From: Halocafeteria seosinensis
Taxonomy: Eukaryota; Sar; Bigyra; Bicosoecida
DNA length: 64,000 nt
Assembly (NCBI GenBank): GCA_001687465.1
Contig: LVLI01000172.1
Span: 248,001-312,000, forward strand
Reading direction: 5' to 3'
The position numbers and the translations under genes are program-made. Positions 25,201 to 36,527 of this stretch are shown one piece after another. Within the stretch, counting starts at the first letter, position 1. The number at the start of each line of letters is the position of its first letter. The notes below the pieces were generated by a model. The model was not told the origin of the DNA. It saw nothing but the letters and a program-made list of their open reading frames with translations, and searched no databases.

Positions 25201-25802
25201 CTGAAAGCAGAGTTGACTCGTGCCACGATGCTACGGAAAATACGTCGCAATACGGAGATTATCAAGCCTCTAACGTTGCCAGTGAACCGACATCCGTTCA
25301 TCAACCACAAAAGGCTCCTTTAGCAGAGACTGAGGTACAAAATTCTGTTTCGTCACAAAGAGAAACAAATAGAGCACTATTTGGCGATGCCACTTCAGCC
25401 GTAACAGAGGGGGGTGAACCAGTGTCCGTCTCATTATCAGTAGAGGTTAGTAGCGTATCATCTGTAGGAAATGCTGTGGAGATTTCGAAGTCGTCCGTGG
25501 ACACAAGCGTGGCTCCAACGTCCTCGACTGCTAGCTCTGCGACGGCTTCGCCAACAAAAGGATCGATGGAAGAATATCAACGGCGAGCAAGGGAACGTTT
25601 AGAGCAGCGTCAACAGGAAGAGTATGCTCCTAGTCAAGGCGAAATGAATATGGAGGATATAGCCTTGGACGACGACGACGATGACGAAGAGGTTGTAGTG
25701 GGTGGAGTTCAACAAACCGCTGAGACTGCCTCCTCTGAAAATGAGTCTTCTCCGATTAGCGAAGATTCAGGGTCCAGTGAGGAATCCGTTGAATGGTTCT
25801 AA
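22253..25802 (+). CDS. OFD1-like LisH coiled-coil protein
   Basis: Probable centriole or basal-body coiled-coil protein. Exons 22253-22960 and 23031-25802 (70-nt intron) give 1159 aa. An in-frame ATG at 22187 could extend the start by 22 residues. Residues 1-125 are acidic/basic and disordered. Residues about 130-165 (LRQKVYKTLAKDGVIQKATA, LMREHVIRALYKGGKNG) match the helix preceding the LisH motif in OFD1 and FOP-family proteins. LisH follows at about 195-220 (DGLVLEHLVRKQYSSSASVF). Residues about 320-680 form a long coiled coil. The C-terminal third is Ser/Thr-rich, ending in a DDDDDDEE acidic patch and EESVEWF. The LisH plus coiled-coil order is what OFD1 shows; sequence outside the N-terminal 250 residues is too low in complexity to confirm orthology. 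Another LisH coiled-coil protein is the main alternative. Confidence 0.7.
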
Positions 25803-25871
25803 TTGCTATAAAGTAGAATATAACCTTCAGATAGTCGGTGTATGCTCCTCCCGTTGCAGAGTAGGTTAATG

Positions 25872-26480
25872 TCATAGCTTCTGTAACTCTTTTATCTCAG
25901 GACACTTGGACGAAAGATGGTTGCAAGCATGAAAAATGCACGAACGTTGGATCCCTACTTCTTGCCTGATTTCCATGAGCTGTGACTCGTCCAGGCTCTG
26001 CATACATTGGAATATGACATCCCGTGTTACATACATAGAGATGGAAGCAAAGCTCCAGGATTCCACGACGTACTTTACATCTTCTGTGGGGACATTAGCT
26101 TTTTTCGAAGAGACTTGTTTGGGGACAATTCCAGTGACCTTCACACCCTTCCCTGTCGCTTGCTTCTTGCCAGAGGTACTACTCTTGTTCTTTTCCTCGC
26201 GTGGGCGCTTGTCATTTCTTGCTTGCTGTGTACCCTTGTCCTCTCTGAATAATGCTGCTGCTGAGGTGAGTTTCCTGGGTTGGTTTGTCGTGCTCGAACT
26301 CGACGCCACCACTTTCGAGTCGCTCGTGCTCATGGTTCCGGCCTGCTGAGACCTTGTGGAAGAGGGTGAGACTGTCTGGGACGCCGAATGACTGCTATGA
26401 CCACTATAAGAGCCTTGATTCTGTCTTCCACCCGAGGCAGTCTCCTCCTCTTCGCTGCTGTACTCGCCCAATAAATCCAT
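25872..26480 (-). CDS. Small Ser-rich nuclear-type protein, unknown
   Basis: Not recognised. The open frame encodes 202 aa: an acidic start (MDLLGEYSSEEEE), about 90 Ser/Thr/Gln-rich residues, a Lys-rich segment (KRPREEKNKSSTSGKKQATG, nuclear-localisation-like), and a short C-terminal helical part (DESQLMEIRQEVGIQRSCIF). Positions 26078-25998 look like an intron of 81 nt (donor GTAAAG, acceptor TATGCAG). It is a multiple of three and has no in-frame stop. If spliced, the protein is 175 aa and the helical end attaches directly to VPTED. The 3' end lies 69 bp from the convergent OFD1-like gene, and the 5' end shares a 268-bp divergent promoter with the LRR phosphatase. Confidence 0.6.
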   Translation of the reverse strand: MDLLGEYSSEEEETASGGRQNQGSYSGHSSHSASQTVSPSSTRSQQAGTMSTSDSKVVASSSSTTNQPRKLTSAAALFREDKGTQQARNDKRPREEKNKSSTSGKKQATGKGVKVTGIVPKQVSSKKANVPTEDVKYVVESWSFASISMYVTRDVIFQCMQSLDESQLMEIRQEVGIQRSCIFHACNHLSSKCPEIKELQKL

Positions 26481-26643
26481 TTTCTATTATTTTTCCCTCC
26501 AGAACTGGTTAGGGACATTCATAACTAACTAACCAGGATCATTTCATTCATGTGCCATTGATTGATTGACAATCAGTAAAGGTGAATAGACTCAAGTAGA
26601 CGAAAAGATTGCTTCCTTGATTTGACTAGTTCCATAGTAGAGG

Positions 26644-26665
26644 CCAATGGCGCCTCTATATAAGG
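26644..26665 (+). promoter_or_regulatory. CCAAT and TATA-like core promoter for the LRR phosphatase gene
   Basis: A CCAAT pentamer at 26644-26648 is followed nine bases later by TATATAAGG at 26657-26665. These lie about 85-105 bp before the ATG at 26749, in the divergent gap with the minus-strand gene at 26480. The TATA spacing to the start codon would fit a short 5' untranslated region. CCAAT boxes normally sit further from TATA, so the pairing may be chance. Confidence 0.35.
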
Positions 26666-26748
26666 TTAGTGGCGAGATTTTCACCCATCGTATGGTATGG
26701 TATACTCCGTCAGCCTCAGTATGACACTTGTAACCGAAACTCGGTGAA

Positions 26749-29700
26749 ATGGAGCATAATACAGCAGCCAGGCCACCGGGGCCACCGCAGACCACCTCCA
26801 GAGAGAGGAATCACGATTCCATTGGCTCCCAGAGACGCTCCCAGGAGTCGATTCCACGCGGTACGGGTTCAACTTCTCCCTTATTATTCACTTCGGCCTC
26901 CTGGGCACTCCCGACAATGGCTTCAACACCGATGGGCACTCCTCGATCTCCGACCGCGTGTCGATTCCAGCAAATGCCGTTTGATGAGTCCCTATTCGAG
27001 ATAAAACAGCTCCGAAAAGCAATGTTAGAGACGACCAATGGGAGCGCCACGAGCAGTACCCCCAGTGCACGGGCTGCCAACATGAGGCAGAGGATTCAGA
27101 CGCCGAGTAGAAGCAGAGCGAATAGTCGTGAGCAAGAGAAGATTGAACTGAAAGAGTAAGTGACGTGTTGGTGCATGGATGGGTCCTGAAGAATCTGACG
27201 CTACCCCGACTACTGCAGAATTTCGGACCCAATACCGGAAAGTGGTATTGAAGCACTCGTATTGGCATTCACAGGAATGGAAGAAGAGGATGAGGAGGAT
27301 GACACAGGTGGCCACGCGGAGCGAAATGGAGACTCGGCGGGAGACGACAATGCACACAGTCTCACAATTCGGACACCCACTGCTAGTGGGAACAGATCAT
27401 GGGGCAACTCATGGGCCAATGCGAAATCCCGTGCTAACAGAGGGAATGCCTCTACGGTGAAGAAGGCTGAAGAGAATGTGAGCGAGCCGCGTCTGACACA
27501 GCTATTCGTCAGAGAATCTTCGTTCGAAAAAGGGACGTTCCGTTTGTCACTGCATAATGAGACACATCTCAGGACTGCGCTGAGTAATGTTAAAGAAATT
27601 CGTCTTTCGGGATGCAATTTGGGGAGTGTTCCACGTGAGTTGTTTGAGCTACCGGCGCTAACATCATTGGATCTGTCGCACAATCCGTTGGAAGCACTCC
27701 CTGATAGCTTTTGGGAGTGCAAATCTTTGCGCCGTCTGGAACTTCAATGTGAGGATCGAAGTATGATGCCCTCACACAACGAACGAATCAGTTCTGGAAC
27801 AGAATTCCTAAATGATCTGGACGGGACAAAGCCTCAAAAGCCAACGCATGCTCAGCTTCTGGTATTTCCCCCTCCATTTAAGCATAGAGGCAATCAGGAA
27901 TTACCTCAGCTTACTTACATCGACATCCGAGGATGTGGGGTGGATGAAATTTCAGATCAAATTCGCCATATCCCGTGTCTCCATACTTTTAAGGCCTCCG
28001 GGAACAATATCTCTTGTTTGCCGAACGAACTTTCGTCACTTAAACGGTTATGTATAGTTGAGGTGGAAGACAACCCTCTGTGCTCTGTTCCTCCTTCTCT
28101 CACGGAGAAACCGGGGCTGGAGCTTATCAGTGGGGTACCAACCGAAATTTTACCGGGACTGTATCTTGGCGACGTCAAGAGCGCAAGAAACAGTCGCTCT
28201 CTAGATTGCCGGCATGTAAAGCGTATTGTTTCTGTTATTGAATCCGTAGACGCAGTTGTGCAGTCGGGACGTGATACGTTGGTCGTTGACGTCAAGGATA
28301 GTCCGGCCGAAGATTTAGGCTTTTCCGATTGCCCATTTCCCTATTTCGCCCGTTTCTGCTTACTTCCAAAGACAGATACGCCGTCGCCTTCTCTTTTAGG
28401 CCTTGTAGCACCTGAAGACGACGTCAAGAGTGAAGGCTCCTGGGGCGAATCCTCCAGCTCTTCGAGACAGCGTACTCCTGGTATAAGCCTTGGTAGCGAA
28501 CAATTTCTTCGAGAAGATCGTATGATCCGCCTTTGGGAACAATGTGGCATCAAAGTGACTAAAAGCGACGGCCAGCAGCATATGAGTGTACCCCCTTGTT
28601 TGCTTCCAAGGGGTACCAATCCGGACCATATACCCAACGTCGAGCTGCATATCGCAAACAGAAGGCTTCATGCTGAAGCTAAAGAACGACTTCCTGCAAC
28701 GTTTGCCGACAACTTTTTCGGCGGAGAGCCTGTTCTCATACACTGCCGTGCCGGTGTTTCCCGGTCTGCAACCCTAGCGATTGCGCTGGTAATGCTGGCC
28801 TGTAAGAAGCCACTTTTATCTGCCTTCCTACATGTTAAGCAGCGTCGCGGCAGTATTTCACCAAATTTGGGGTTCTACAAGCAGTTAGCTAAATTCGAAT
28901 CCACTCTTTTACAAAACGGCATCCTATCCAGCTTGCACAATGACTTTCACAGCCAGCCGGATCAGACGACTTGCTTTCCAAGCATGTCTGTACAAGAGTA
29001 TTTGAGTCTTAGTTCATCTCTGATTACAGCCGATGTGTGGGAAGCGAGGTATGGGAGCAGAGATGCTAAGATTAAGTTTGGTGCTCTGAATTCAGAGAGC
29101 AGCTCAGCAAAACTGCGTTCTTTCAACACCTTTGGAGATGGGATCGAGCGCTCGAACGTGTCTCGTCCTGCTGCCTGCAACAGTATCGAAGCCACGTCGA
29201 GTAGCGCAGATGACTTCTCCAACGACATAGTCGGCATCGATATCAACGAAGACTCTGGCCAGTATGAAATGTCCCCTCCGACGCTTCTCCCGTGTCACGG
29301 TAATGAATGTTTTCAGGTCCCGGAAGAACAAGCACCTAACGTTGATTCTGCTCCCTTCTCTGCGTCGACGCCGTCGGGGCAGTGCGAAGAATTTGAGCTT
29401 GGCGTAGAGACCTCTGCATCGAGCTGCACAATATCGCAAAACCAACAAGAGCAAATAGGGTCTATTGACCGTTGCTCCACCACCATCAGCACGGCATGGT
29501 TATTTGAGTCCGATTCTACGCCTGCTCAGCACCACGCTTCATCAATGCTTTTGCCTCCACCGATGTCCACTTCTTGGTGGCATGACGTTTCCAAACGTGG
29601 TAGAGAGGGAAAGCCTGCGGCTGATACTGACCGACCATCGAAACTGGAAATTCAACCAAGTCATATATCTTTCTTCATATGGCAGGCGGACGGAACCAAC

Positions 29701-30228
29701 AAAACGGCTTTTACTCACATCCCTATGAACGCATCAAATAGAATCGTTGTCAACGATACAGCCCAGAAACTTTTAAGGAGTAACATGTCTCGGCACAAAC
29801 TTACGGAGACGGAAGCGGCTCGATTGCTCCGGGTAGCCGTTCCTTCTGCTGGTGGTACAGGGTATTTCGGGGTGAGGAACCCTTACGTACCATACAACTC
29901 GATATCGTTTGGGGGCCTAAACCACAGCTTGGAAAAGACCACTCCCCGGAGCAAGCCTAATGAGCAAAATGTGAGCGACGCATCATCGATTGCTTCGCGG
30001 AATGTACGCAAGGTAACCTCGTTGATGAATCTCAACTCTTTAGATCCCGAAGAGGATGAGGATGTGAAGACGAATGGACACAAGTCCACGAATGGAGGAA
30101 CTGATGAGCAAGGTGATAAACTTCGACTTCTCCTGAGACCTTCACTTATGTATGCGAACACATCACACAGAACGTCATGGAAGGAGCGTGGCAGACGAGG
30201 CAGGCGGCGAAACAGTTTCGGCATCTAG
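26749..30228 (+). CDS. Leucine-rich repeat dual-specificity phosphatase
   Basis: Predicted protein phosphatase of the DSP (cysteine-based) family carrying its own LRR recognition domain. Exons 26749-27155 and 27219-30228 (63-nt intron) give 1138 aa. Residues about 259-430 hold five or so LRRs (IRLSGCNLGSVPRELFELPA, LTSLDLSHNPLEALPDSF, LHTFKASGNNISCLPNELSS). The DSP domain starts at about 445 (EILPGLYLGDVKSARNSRSL), has the general-acid region VVDVKDSP near 485, and the catalytic loop HCRAGVSRSATLAIALVM with Cys645. It ends by about 700 (VKQRRGSISPNLGFYKQL). Between the general-acid segment and the catalytic loop sits an insert of roughly 130 residues, much longer than in typical DSPs. The 440-residue tail is Ser-rich. 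LRR plus DSP proteins are known in protists; the substrate is unknown. Confidence 0.88.
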
Positions 30229-30330
30229 CAACGTCATCACAGTATTACGATTCATTGTACAATTTGTACGGTAGATCTGTTTATTGGGTTTCCCTTTCTT
30301 AAGAATTGTTATAATAATGTCAAATACTCC

Positions 30331-33300
30331 TTAGTACATATTAACGTCACCGTTAGCTGGCGGAGAGGCTCCGGGAGAGCTATCCTCTTCAGCTTTTCCA
30401 GCTCTCTTCCTCTGAACATTGAAAACGAGGGGTACTTCGCCTCCAGAGAGACCACCTCTGGTGGCCCCTGTTGTTTTCCCGGTAGGGTCTACGTCGACTG
30501 TAACGTAACAATTTTCGCGAATTTCACCGCTGATCATCTTAGTAGAAATAGCTGTGGAAATATGCTTTTCTATCCAACGTCTCAGTGGCCGAGCACCGAA
30601 CGCTGGCGAGTAAGCTGCTTCCAGGATTGCATCAATCGCAGCGGTAGTTAGTTGAACGTCAATCTTACGCTCCCGTAACTTCCCAAGCACCTGATCCACC
30701 TGCTGCGTAATAATGCTTCTCAGATGTTGTTGCTGAAGAGGTCCGAACATAATTATATCATCCAACCGGTTCAGAAACTCCGGTACAAAGTGTTGTCTGA
30801 CCATGTTCATCACCTGCTCTTCTGTCTCAGTCGGAATGACATTAGAGCCTGTGACACCACCGACATCCGCCCCAACATCAGTTTTGCGCTGTTTCCTTTG
30901 AGACTCCTGACTCATGGCGCTTTCAAGAAGATACTGTGCTCCAACATTACTCGTCAGAATGATGACAGCATTCGTAAAGTCCACTGTCCTTCCTTGGCCA
31001 TCAGTCACCCTGCCGTCGTCCAGTATCTGGAGGAGGACATTCAAAACCTGTCTGTGTGCCTTCTCTACTTCGTCAAAGAGGATTACATTATATGGTCGAC
31101 GTCGAACTTTCTCGGTGAGTTGCCCTCCTGCTTCGTATCCCACGTATCCCGGAGGAGCGCCAATAAGTCTTGACACTGAATGCGATTCCATGTATTCAGA
31201 CATATCTATGCGTACGATATTCTTATCGTCATCAAATAATTCGGCAGCGAGAGCTTTTGCCAATTCCGTTTTGCCGACACCAGTCGGCCCTAGGAACATA
31301 AAGCTCCCTGTTGGTCGTCGTTCGTTTGACATACCTGCGCGGGACCTCAGAACCGCACTTGCAACGGCTTCCACGGCAGCATCCTGGCCGACTACACGTT
31401 CCTTTAATCGATCCCCCAGTTTGAGCAGTCTTTCCTTCTCAGAAGTAGTGAGGTTCTTTACAGGAATTCCAGTCCATCGTGACACCACGTCCGCAATAGC
31501 TTCAGGAGTAACCACTTCAGACAGCAATTTGTCGCTTTCCCCAGTAGCTGCAGCGTGTGCTTCTTGTTCTTGATGTTCTTTAGAAAGACGCTGAAGATGG
31601 GCTTCCGTATCCGGAATAGCGCCGTAACGCAAGTCAGCAGCACGTTGCATCTCGCCGTTTCTTTCGGCTTGCGCAAGTTTTTGCTTCAAACCCTCCAGCT
31701 TCTGCTTGATTTGGCGAAGTTCGTCAACTCGTTTCTTTTCTTCTTGATGTTTCAATATGAGTGGTTGCAGTTCGTCTTCCACTTTGCCGAGTTCCTTCCG
31801 CACGTTCTTCAGCCTGTCTTTGCTCGCTTGATCTTTCTCTTGTTCTAACGCGGTTTTCTCTACCTCAAGCTGAAGTTTCCGGCGTTCCAACTGGTCAATG
31901 ACTTCCGGTTGACTGTCCAATTGGACGCGAATGTTTGCACAGGCTTCGTCGACCAAATCGATCGCTTTATCAGGAAGGAATCGCTCTGTTACGTATCTCT
32001 GGGCAAGTTTTGCAGCCAGGACAAGAGCCGAGTCCATAATACGGACACCATGGTGAGTTTCGTAAGAGTCTCGTAGCCCCCTTAGAATCGACACAGTATC
32101 TTCGATCGTCGGCTCGCCTACTTGTACATGTTGAAATCGGCGTTCAAATGCTGCATCCTTCTCTATATGTTTGCGATATTCTTCCAAGGTAGTCGCCCCA
32201 ATGCATCGGAGTTCACCACGGGCAAGCATTGGTTTCAGCAGGTTGGCAGCATCCATTGCCCCACTAGTTTGACCGGCTCCTAATACCAAATGCATTTCGT
32301 CAATAAACAAAACGATGCCTCCTTCACTTTCTTTTACTTCTTTCAACACAGACTTCAGCCTGTCTTCAAATTCTCCGCGGTAGGAAGCCCCAGCAACAAG
32401 CGCACCCATATCCAACGAGATGACTTTGCACCGTAAGTTCTCAGGCACATCTCCTAAAACAATTCTTTGTGCAAGTCCTGCGCGGTAATATTCACTAATG
32501 TGAGAAATTGCTAATAGTTACATGGCATAATACTTAAGCATACCTTCTACAATTGCCGTCTTTCCTACACCGGCTTCGCCCACCAGTACGGGATTATTCT
32601 TCGTTCTCCGCGAGAGAATCCGAATCGTCCGTCTGCAAGTACGTTATTAGTATTCAAGGATGATGGTACCGAGAAAGCAATGATTGGGCCTTCAGCACTA
32701 CCAATGACCCTTACCTTATTTCATCATCTCTCCCAATGACGGGATCCAATTTGCCTTCTTCGGCAAGCGCAGTGAGGTCTTGTCCGTATCGCTCGAGAGC
32801 ATCGTAAGTCTGTTCGGCATTTTTACTGCACCATCCAACAGAGCAAGAAAACGTCAGCAGGTGCCAAATGAAATACCGCTGTTCAGGAAAGCACTAAGGC
32901 TCAGATACAGAATGTTTCACCCTTGTAACCCGGTGTGACGTCATCAATTTCCCGTCCCCCCTGACTTTCCCTATGCAACCTTTTTTGTTATTTTTCCGCG
33001 GCTTGTTCGACAAATAGAAGGTGAGAAATCCCGGGTACCGTAATACGTACCTTGTCGCTTGTTTATTGCCTTTCACTTCCTTGATAGCTTCTTGGACTTT
33101 GCCAGTATCCACTTTGGCTTCCTTCAAGGCTTTCTTGACGGCACTGTCGCTCAGCAAGGCGGAGAGTAAATGATCGACTGACAGGTAGGTATCGCCAGTA
33201 CTCGACTTTTGTAGTTGCGAAGCATTCCTCAGCACTTTTATCAAAGAGGACCTGGGTTGTGCTTCTTCGGGGGCAGGATCTTGCCGTGGTAAATTGCTCA

Positions 33301-33511
33301 CATGCTGATCGACGGCAGACTTGAGTGCGTTGACGTCCACTTCAGCCTTCCGGAAAACTCGCGGAGCGAGCCCATTCGAATCGTCGAGGAGCGCACTCAA
33401 GACATGGAGTGGCGAAATACCTTGACTGCAGGCATTTTCGTGCGCTAAAGACTGAGCCGATGATATGGCTTCATTAGTCTTTTGGGTAAATTGATTCGGA
33501 TCTAAACTCAT
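30331..33511 (-). CDS. HSP101: Hsp101/ClpB-type AAA+ disaggregase, cytosolic
   Basis: Hexameric ATP-driven disaggregase that threads aggregated proteins through its pore with Hsp70 help. Exons on the minus strand: 33511-33051, 32825-32715, 32632-32544 and 32477-30331, with introns of 225, 82 and 66 nt; 935 aa, normal for Hsp101/Hsp104. Order: Clp N-domain repeats ([20 protein letters not shown]), NBD1 with GEAGVGKT (assembled within exon 3) and Walker B VLFIDEMH, coiled-coil middle domain about residues 410-530, NBD2 with [19 protein letters not shown], pore loop GYVGYEAGG and sensor-2 [10 protein letters not shown]. There is no organelle presequence: the Clp N domain starts within ten residues of the Met, as in plant cytosolic HSP101. 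The tail is acidic/Pro-rich and ends NGDVNMY. The 3' end is 102 bp from the convergent phosphatase gene. Confidence 0.96.
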
Positions 33512-34311
33512 TTTTCCCTCTTTATTCTATCCTTCTTGCGAAGCAACACCACGCTGGAACTGAAGTCACTCAAACTCGGATGCAGAGAAAGTGGTGAGAA
33601 TCTCTCACTGAAATTGATCGATCTTGAATAATTATATACGCAAAACAAAACAGCCGTGTTTAGTTCAATGCTTTATCAAATCCAATGGATTTTCTTATAC
33701 TACTACTGCCATACCGTGGTGTGGAATCGCAACCCGACCCAAGTTGCTTTGTGAAGGCCACACGGACGGGAAGGGGTTGAAGCAGCAGAACGATAGAACT
33801 TTCAATGGTTTCTCATCTTCTAGAAGCCGAAGGTTTTACTTCTGTCTGGAACATGTTGATGCATGTCGATAGCAACGATGCCCTGGTACTGTGGGAATGA
33901 ATGTGTAAGAGGAAATCCAGCATTGTTTGTATGGGCAGTGCGACCAAACTTCAGCCGCTGAAGTTGAGGCTGAAGTTCTCACAGAAACAGGTTGCACTGT
34001 CGATGGGTGCTTCCCAGCGGTTCTTTATCCATTGATGAATTATGTGTCGGGTCGAATACGCCAATAGAAGGAATGAAGAGTCGATAGTACGGAGGCGGAA
34101 AGACTAAGTTGGAGGAAGGGGTAAAATGGAATGGAGCCCAGATGAACCAGATGACGGTGGTGGAACCCTGTGCATTTATTGCAGGAACGCACAAATTCAG
34201 AAATTCTACCTACATGAAGCACATACCAAGTTCACTAACGTCCTAGCGAAAGATCGAGCGGTCTTACAGAAGTCGTAGCATGATAAATGCAGGTCCTCCG
34301 TAGCCAAGTGC
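33512..34311. other. Intergenic, promoter of Hsp101 and 3' region of DHCR7
   Basis: About 800 bp lie between two minus-strand genes. Only frames below 85 codons occur and none resembles a known protein. The part next to 33511 should carry the Hsp101 promoter. I looked for tandem heat-shock elements (nGAAn blocks) and saw no clean array. Confidence 0.4.
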
Positions 34312-35625
34312 TTAGAAGACGAGGGGGATCAGTTTGTATGGCACCTGCTGACAATATCTGTCCCAAGCATGGCCATATTTCAATTGGCATCGTTCATCAT
34401 CGCGGAAAAGGCGATGGAGCAGCAGTATGGTCAAGTAGATTCCATACATACAGGGATAGATGTCCTTCGGAACCACTCCGGGAATGCACCACAAGAACGC
34501 TGCGAGGATTTCGAAGACGTAATGGACATGGCGCGCTACTCCCCACCAGCCGCTAACGAGTAATGAAGACTGGGAGTCAGTGGAGATATAAGCAGCAGGT
34601 TGACCCCATATCTTGGCCTGGTGTCCGTGCAGTTTGAAGTTGTACTTTTGCATATCCGCATCCCAGTTGGCATATATGGAGAGGATACCAATTACAGCTG
34701 CAATAGTTGGCCCAACTATGGCAGTCGATTCACTGTGGACATATGCCAGAGAGGCACACGTATAAAAAGCGGGCACCCATACAAAGCAGCCCCATTCTGT
34801 GTAGTAACCAGCGCGGTCGTGTTGCATGTCCATAGACCGCAGGTATCCTCCTTCCCACAGGAAAAATTTGAAAATGTAGACCAACTGAAGACCAACTGAC
34901 ACTAAGAGTGGAGCGTTAAGCGTCTTTGAGGCGGCCACATAAGACAGCAGCAGGATTGGCCAGAGCATCATACCGATCCGACAATTGATCAGTTGCTTAA
35001 TTTGGACTCCTCCAATTTCAGGATGAAGTTCAGTCCCCCAGTAAAAATCCATCAAAGCACTATGAGATGTTCCTGAATCGGTAGAACTAGGATAGTACAG
35101 TCCCTTGAACATCAACAGGCAACAAGCACCTAACGCCAGGATATGAGCTGCGCACAGCAGAGGCACGATGTTGTGATACAACCAGTCTCGGGGAAGGGGC
35201 CAGTCCAACGACCACACAAAGATATTGACGAAAAAGCAGACAATGCCTGCACCTCTATACTGAGGGATATGGCCTCTTGGTGTGGTTGCCCCATCGATTT
35301 TCGGAGATAACAGCAGTAGGACACTCTGGAAAGCGATCCATCCTGCCCAGAACACAAATACTTGAGCATTGAGCTCAAAAGGGAAACGTGATGCTTGTTT
35401 GTCAGCAATCCAGTTGGCCCATGAGCCTCCGTACTCTTTCCCTACAACGCCAATGACTGGTGCAATCCATGACGTGGCGGCGATCAGGAAGATGAGCAGG
35501 ACTCTGTATTGCGTGGTAATCGCTGGCTCCACGTCATGGTTGGATAGTGGCTCCTTTGTCGGGCTTATGTCATTCCGTTTCCCTAATGGTTGCTTCTCCT
35601 TCTTGGCTGTGGCCCGCGGTGCCAT
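34312..35625 (-). CDS. DHCR7: 7-dehydrocholesterol reductase (sterol delta-7 reductase)
   Basis: Endoplasmic reticulum membrane enzyme that reduces the C7-C8 double bond of 7-dehydrosterols with NADPH, a late step of sterol synthesis (plant DWF5, animal DHCR7). Single exon, 437 aa, very near the length of DWF5. About nine hydrophobic segments are visible. Family motifs are DFYWGTELHPEIGGVQIKQL, SMDMQHDRAGYYTEWGCFVW, LLVSGWWGVARHVHYVFEIL and the C-terminal RDDERCQLKYGHAWDRYC, ending VPYKLIPLVF. The HDRAGYY and WGCFVWVP segments fit DHCR7 better than delta-14 reductase (ERG24) or ERG4. A basic soluble leader of about 40 residues precedes the first membrane segment. Divergent from the TPR gene at 36528 across 902 bp. 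Confidence 0.94.
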   Translation of the reverse strand: MAPRATAKKEKQPLGKRNDISPTKEPLSNHDVEPAITTQYRVLLIFLIAATSWIAPVIGVVGKEYGGSWANWIADKQASRFPFELNAQVFVFWAGWIAFQSVLLLLSPKIDGATTPRGHIPQYRGAGIVCFFVNIFVWSLDWPLPRDWLYHNIVPLLCAAHILALGACCLLMFKGLYYPSSTDSGTSHSALMDFYWGTELHPEIGGVQIKQLINCRIGMMLWPILLLSYVAASKTLNAPLLVSVGLQLVYIFKFFLWEGGYLRSMDMQHDRAGYYTEWGCFVWVPAFYTCASLAYVHSESTAIVGPTIAAVIGILSIYANWDADMQKYNFKLHGHQAKIWGQPAAYISTDSQSSLLVSGWWGVARHVHYVFEILAAFLWCIPGVVPKDIYPCMYGIYLTILLLHRLFRDDERCQLKYGHAWDRYCQQVPYKLIPLVF

Positions 35626-36527
35626 ACTGCTTGTGTATGGTCCGAATAAATCCTCGTAAAGGACCGAGTTCGGCGCTACTAAAGACCCTGTTCCAAGGGA
35701 TCGTTAGACAAATCTGCAGCCTCCAAAAAAAAAAAACAAAAAGACGCTGGCGTTATCCCTGTGAATACGTCGGTCGATTCAAGGATGGCTCCCTTTTCCA
35801 GATAGAAACAGAGAAAAACTCCTAATATGAAATATTCCGTAGAGGTTTAAATGGTAATAAACAACTTGCAAGCAGATAAATCAACCAGAAACGACAAAAA
35901 GGGTTTTCAGGGGAAGTCACAGGGGAAAAAAGTGGCACTTCACTTTGCTGTTTTGTTCCCTCCGGGATATGGACCCGGAACTCTCATGAACACGCACCTT
36001 GTTGGGGTTGCTTCGCGACGCACGCGTTGACAAACTAAACAGCTGAGCTTTGAAGAGACATATAGACAAACTGCTCTTTGGGGTCACTCACGTCAGAGGG
36101 GAACGCACACGCAACGCTCGAGTCGTGCGGAAGTAGACTTAATGATTGTCTTGTTGGGCAGCGAGCGACCGTGAGATTCCCCACGCCAACCTTGGAGTTG
36201 GGTCTAGCTCACATCATCTGAAGGGTTTGGTCGACAGTGGCTAGTAAAAATAGAGTGGCTCCTTGTAGCAGTGGGTGCTTGGAAAATCGGGGAAAGAGAG
36301 AGAGAGGGAGATTCCACGGCTTGGAGATTCTTGGCGAAGTGCTCCACGAGTGAGTGTCGGTCGCAGGATCAGGGGATGTCAGAGACCTTATAGAGTGATA
36401 CGAGACGATACCCACGTGCAGAGCAGTTCGACACGGATCTACCACCCCAGGAACGGATGGTTGCAAAATTTTGGTGGCCTTGAGAGCAGACAATACCCTA
36501 GGTTGATTCTGCCAACTCGGAACAAGT
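35626..36527. promoter_or_regulatory. Divergent promoter region, DHCR7 and TPR gene
   Basis: This 902-bp gap holds no convincing coding sequence. It contains an A-rich homopolymer near 35727-35740 and a GAGA-rich stretch at 36294-36310. Both promoters must lie here. I saw no clear TATA element or sterol-regulatory motif. Confidence 0.4.

Noticed and set aside
34312-35625. Delta-14 sterol reductase (ERG24/LBR) or ERG4 for the sterol enzyme
   Set aside because: SMDMQHDRAGYYTEWGCFVW and the overall length fit the 7-dehydrocholesterol reductase group better.
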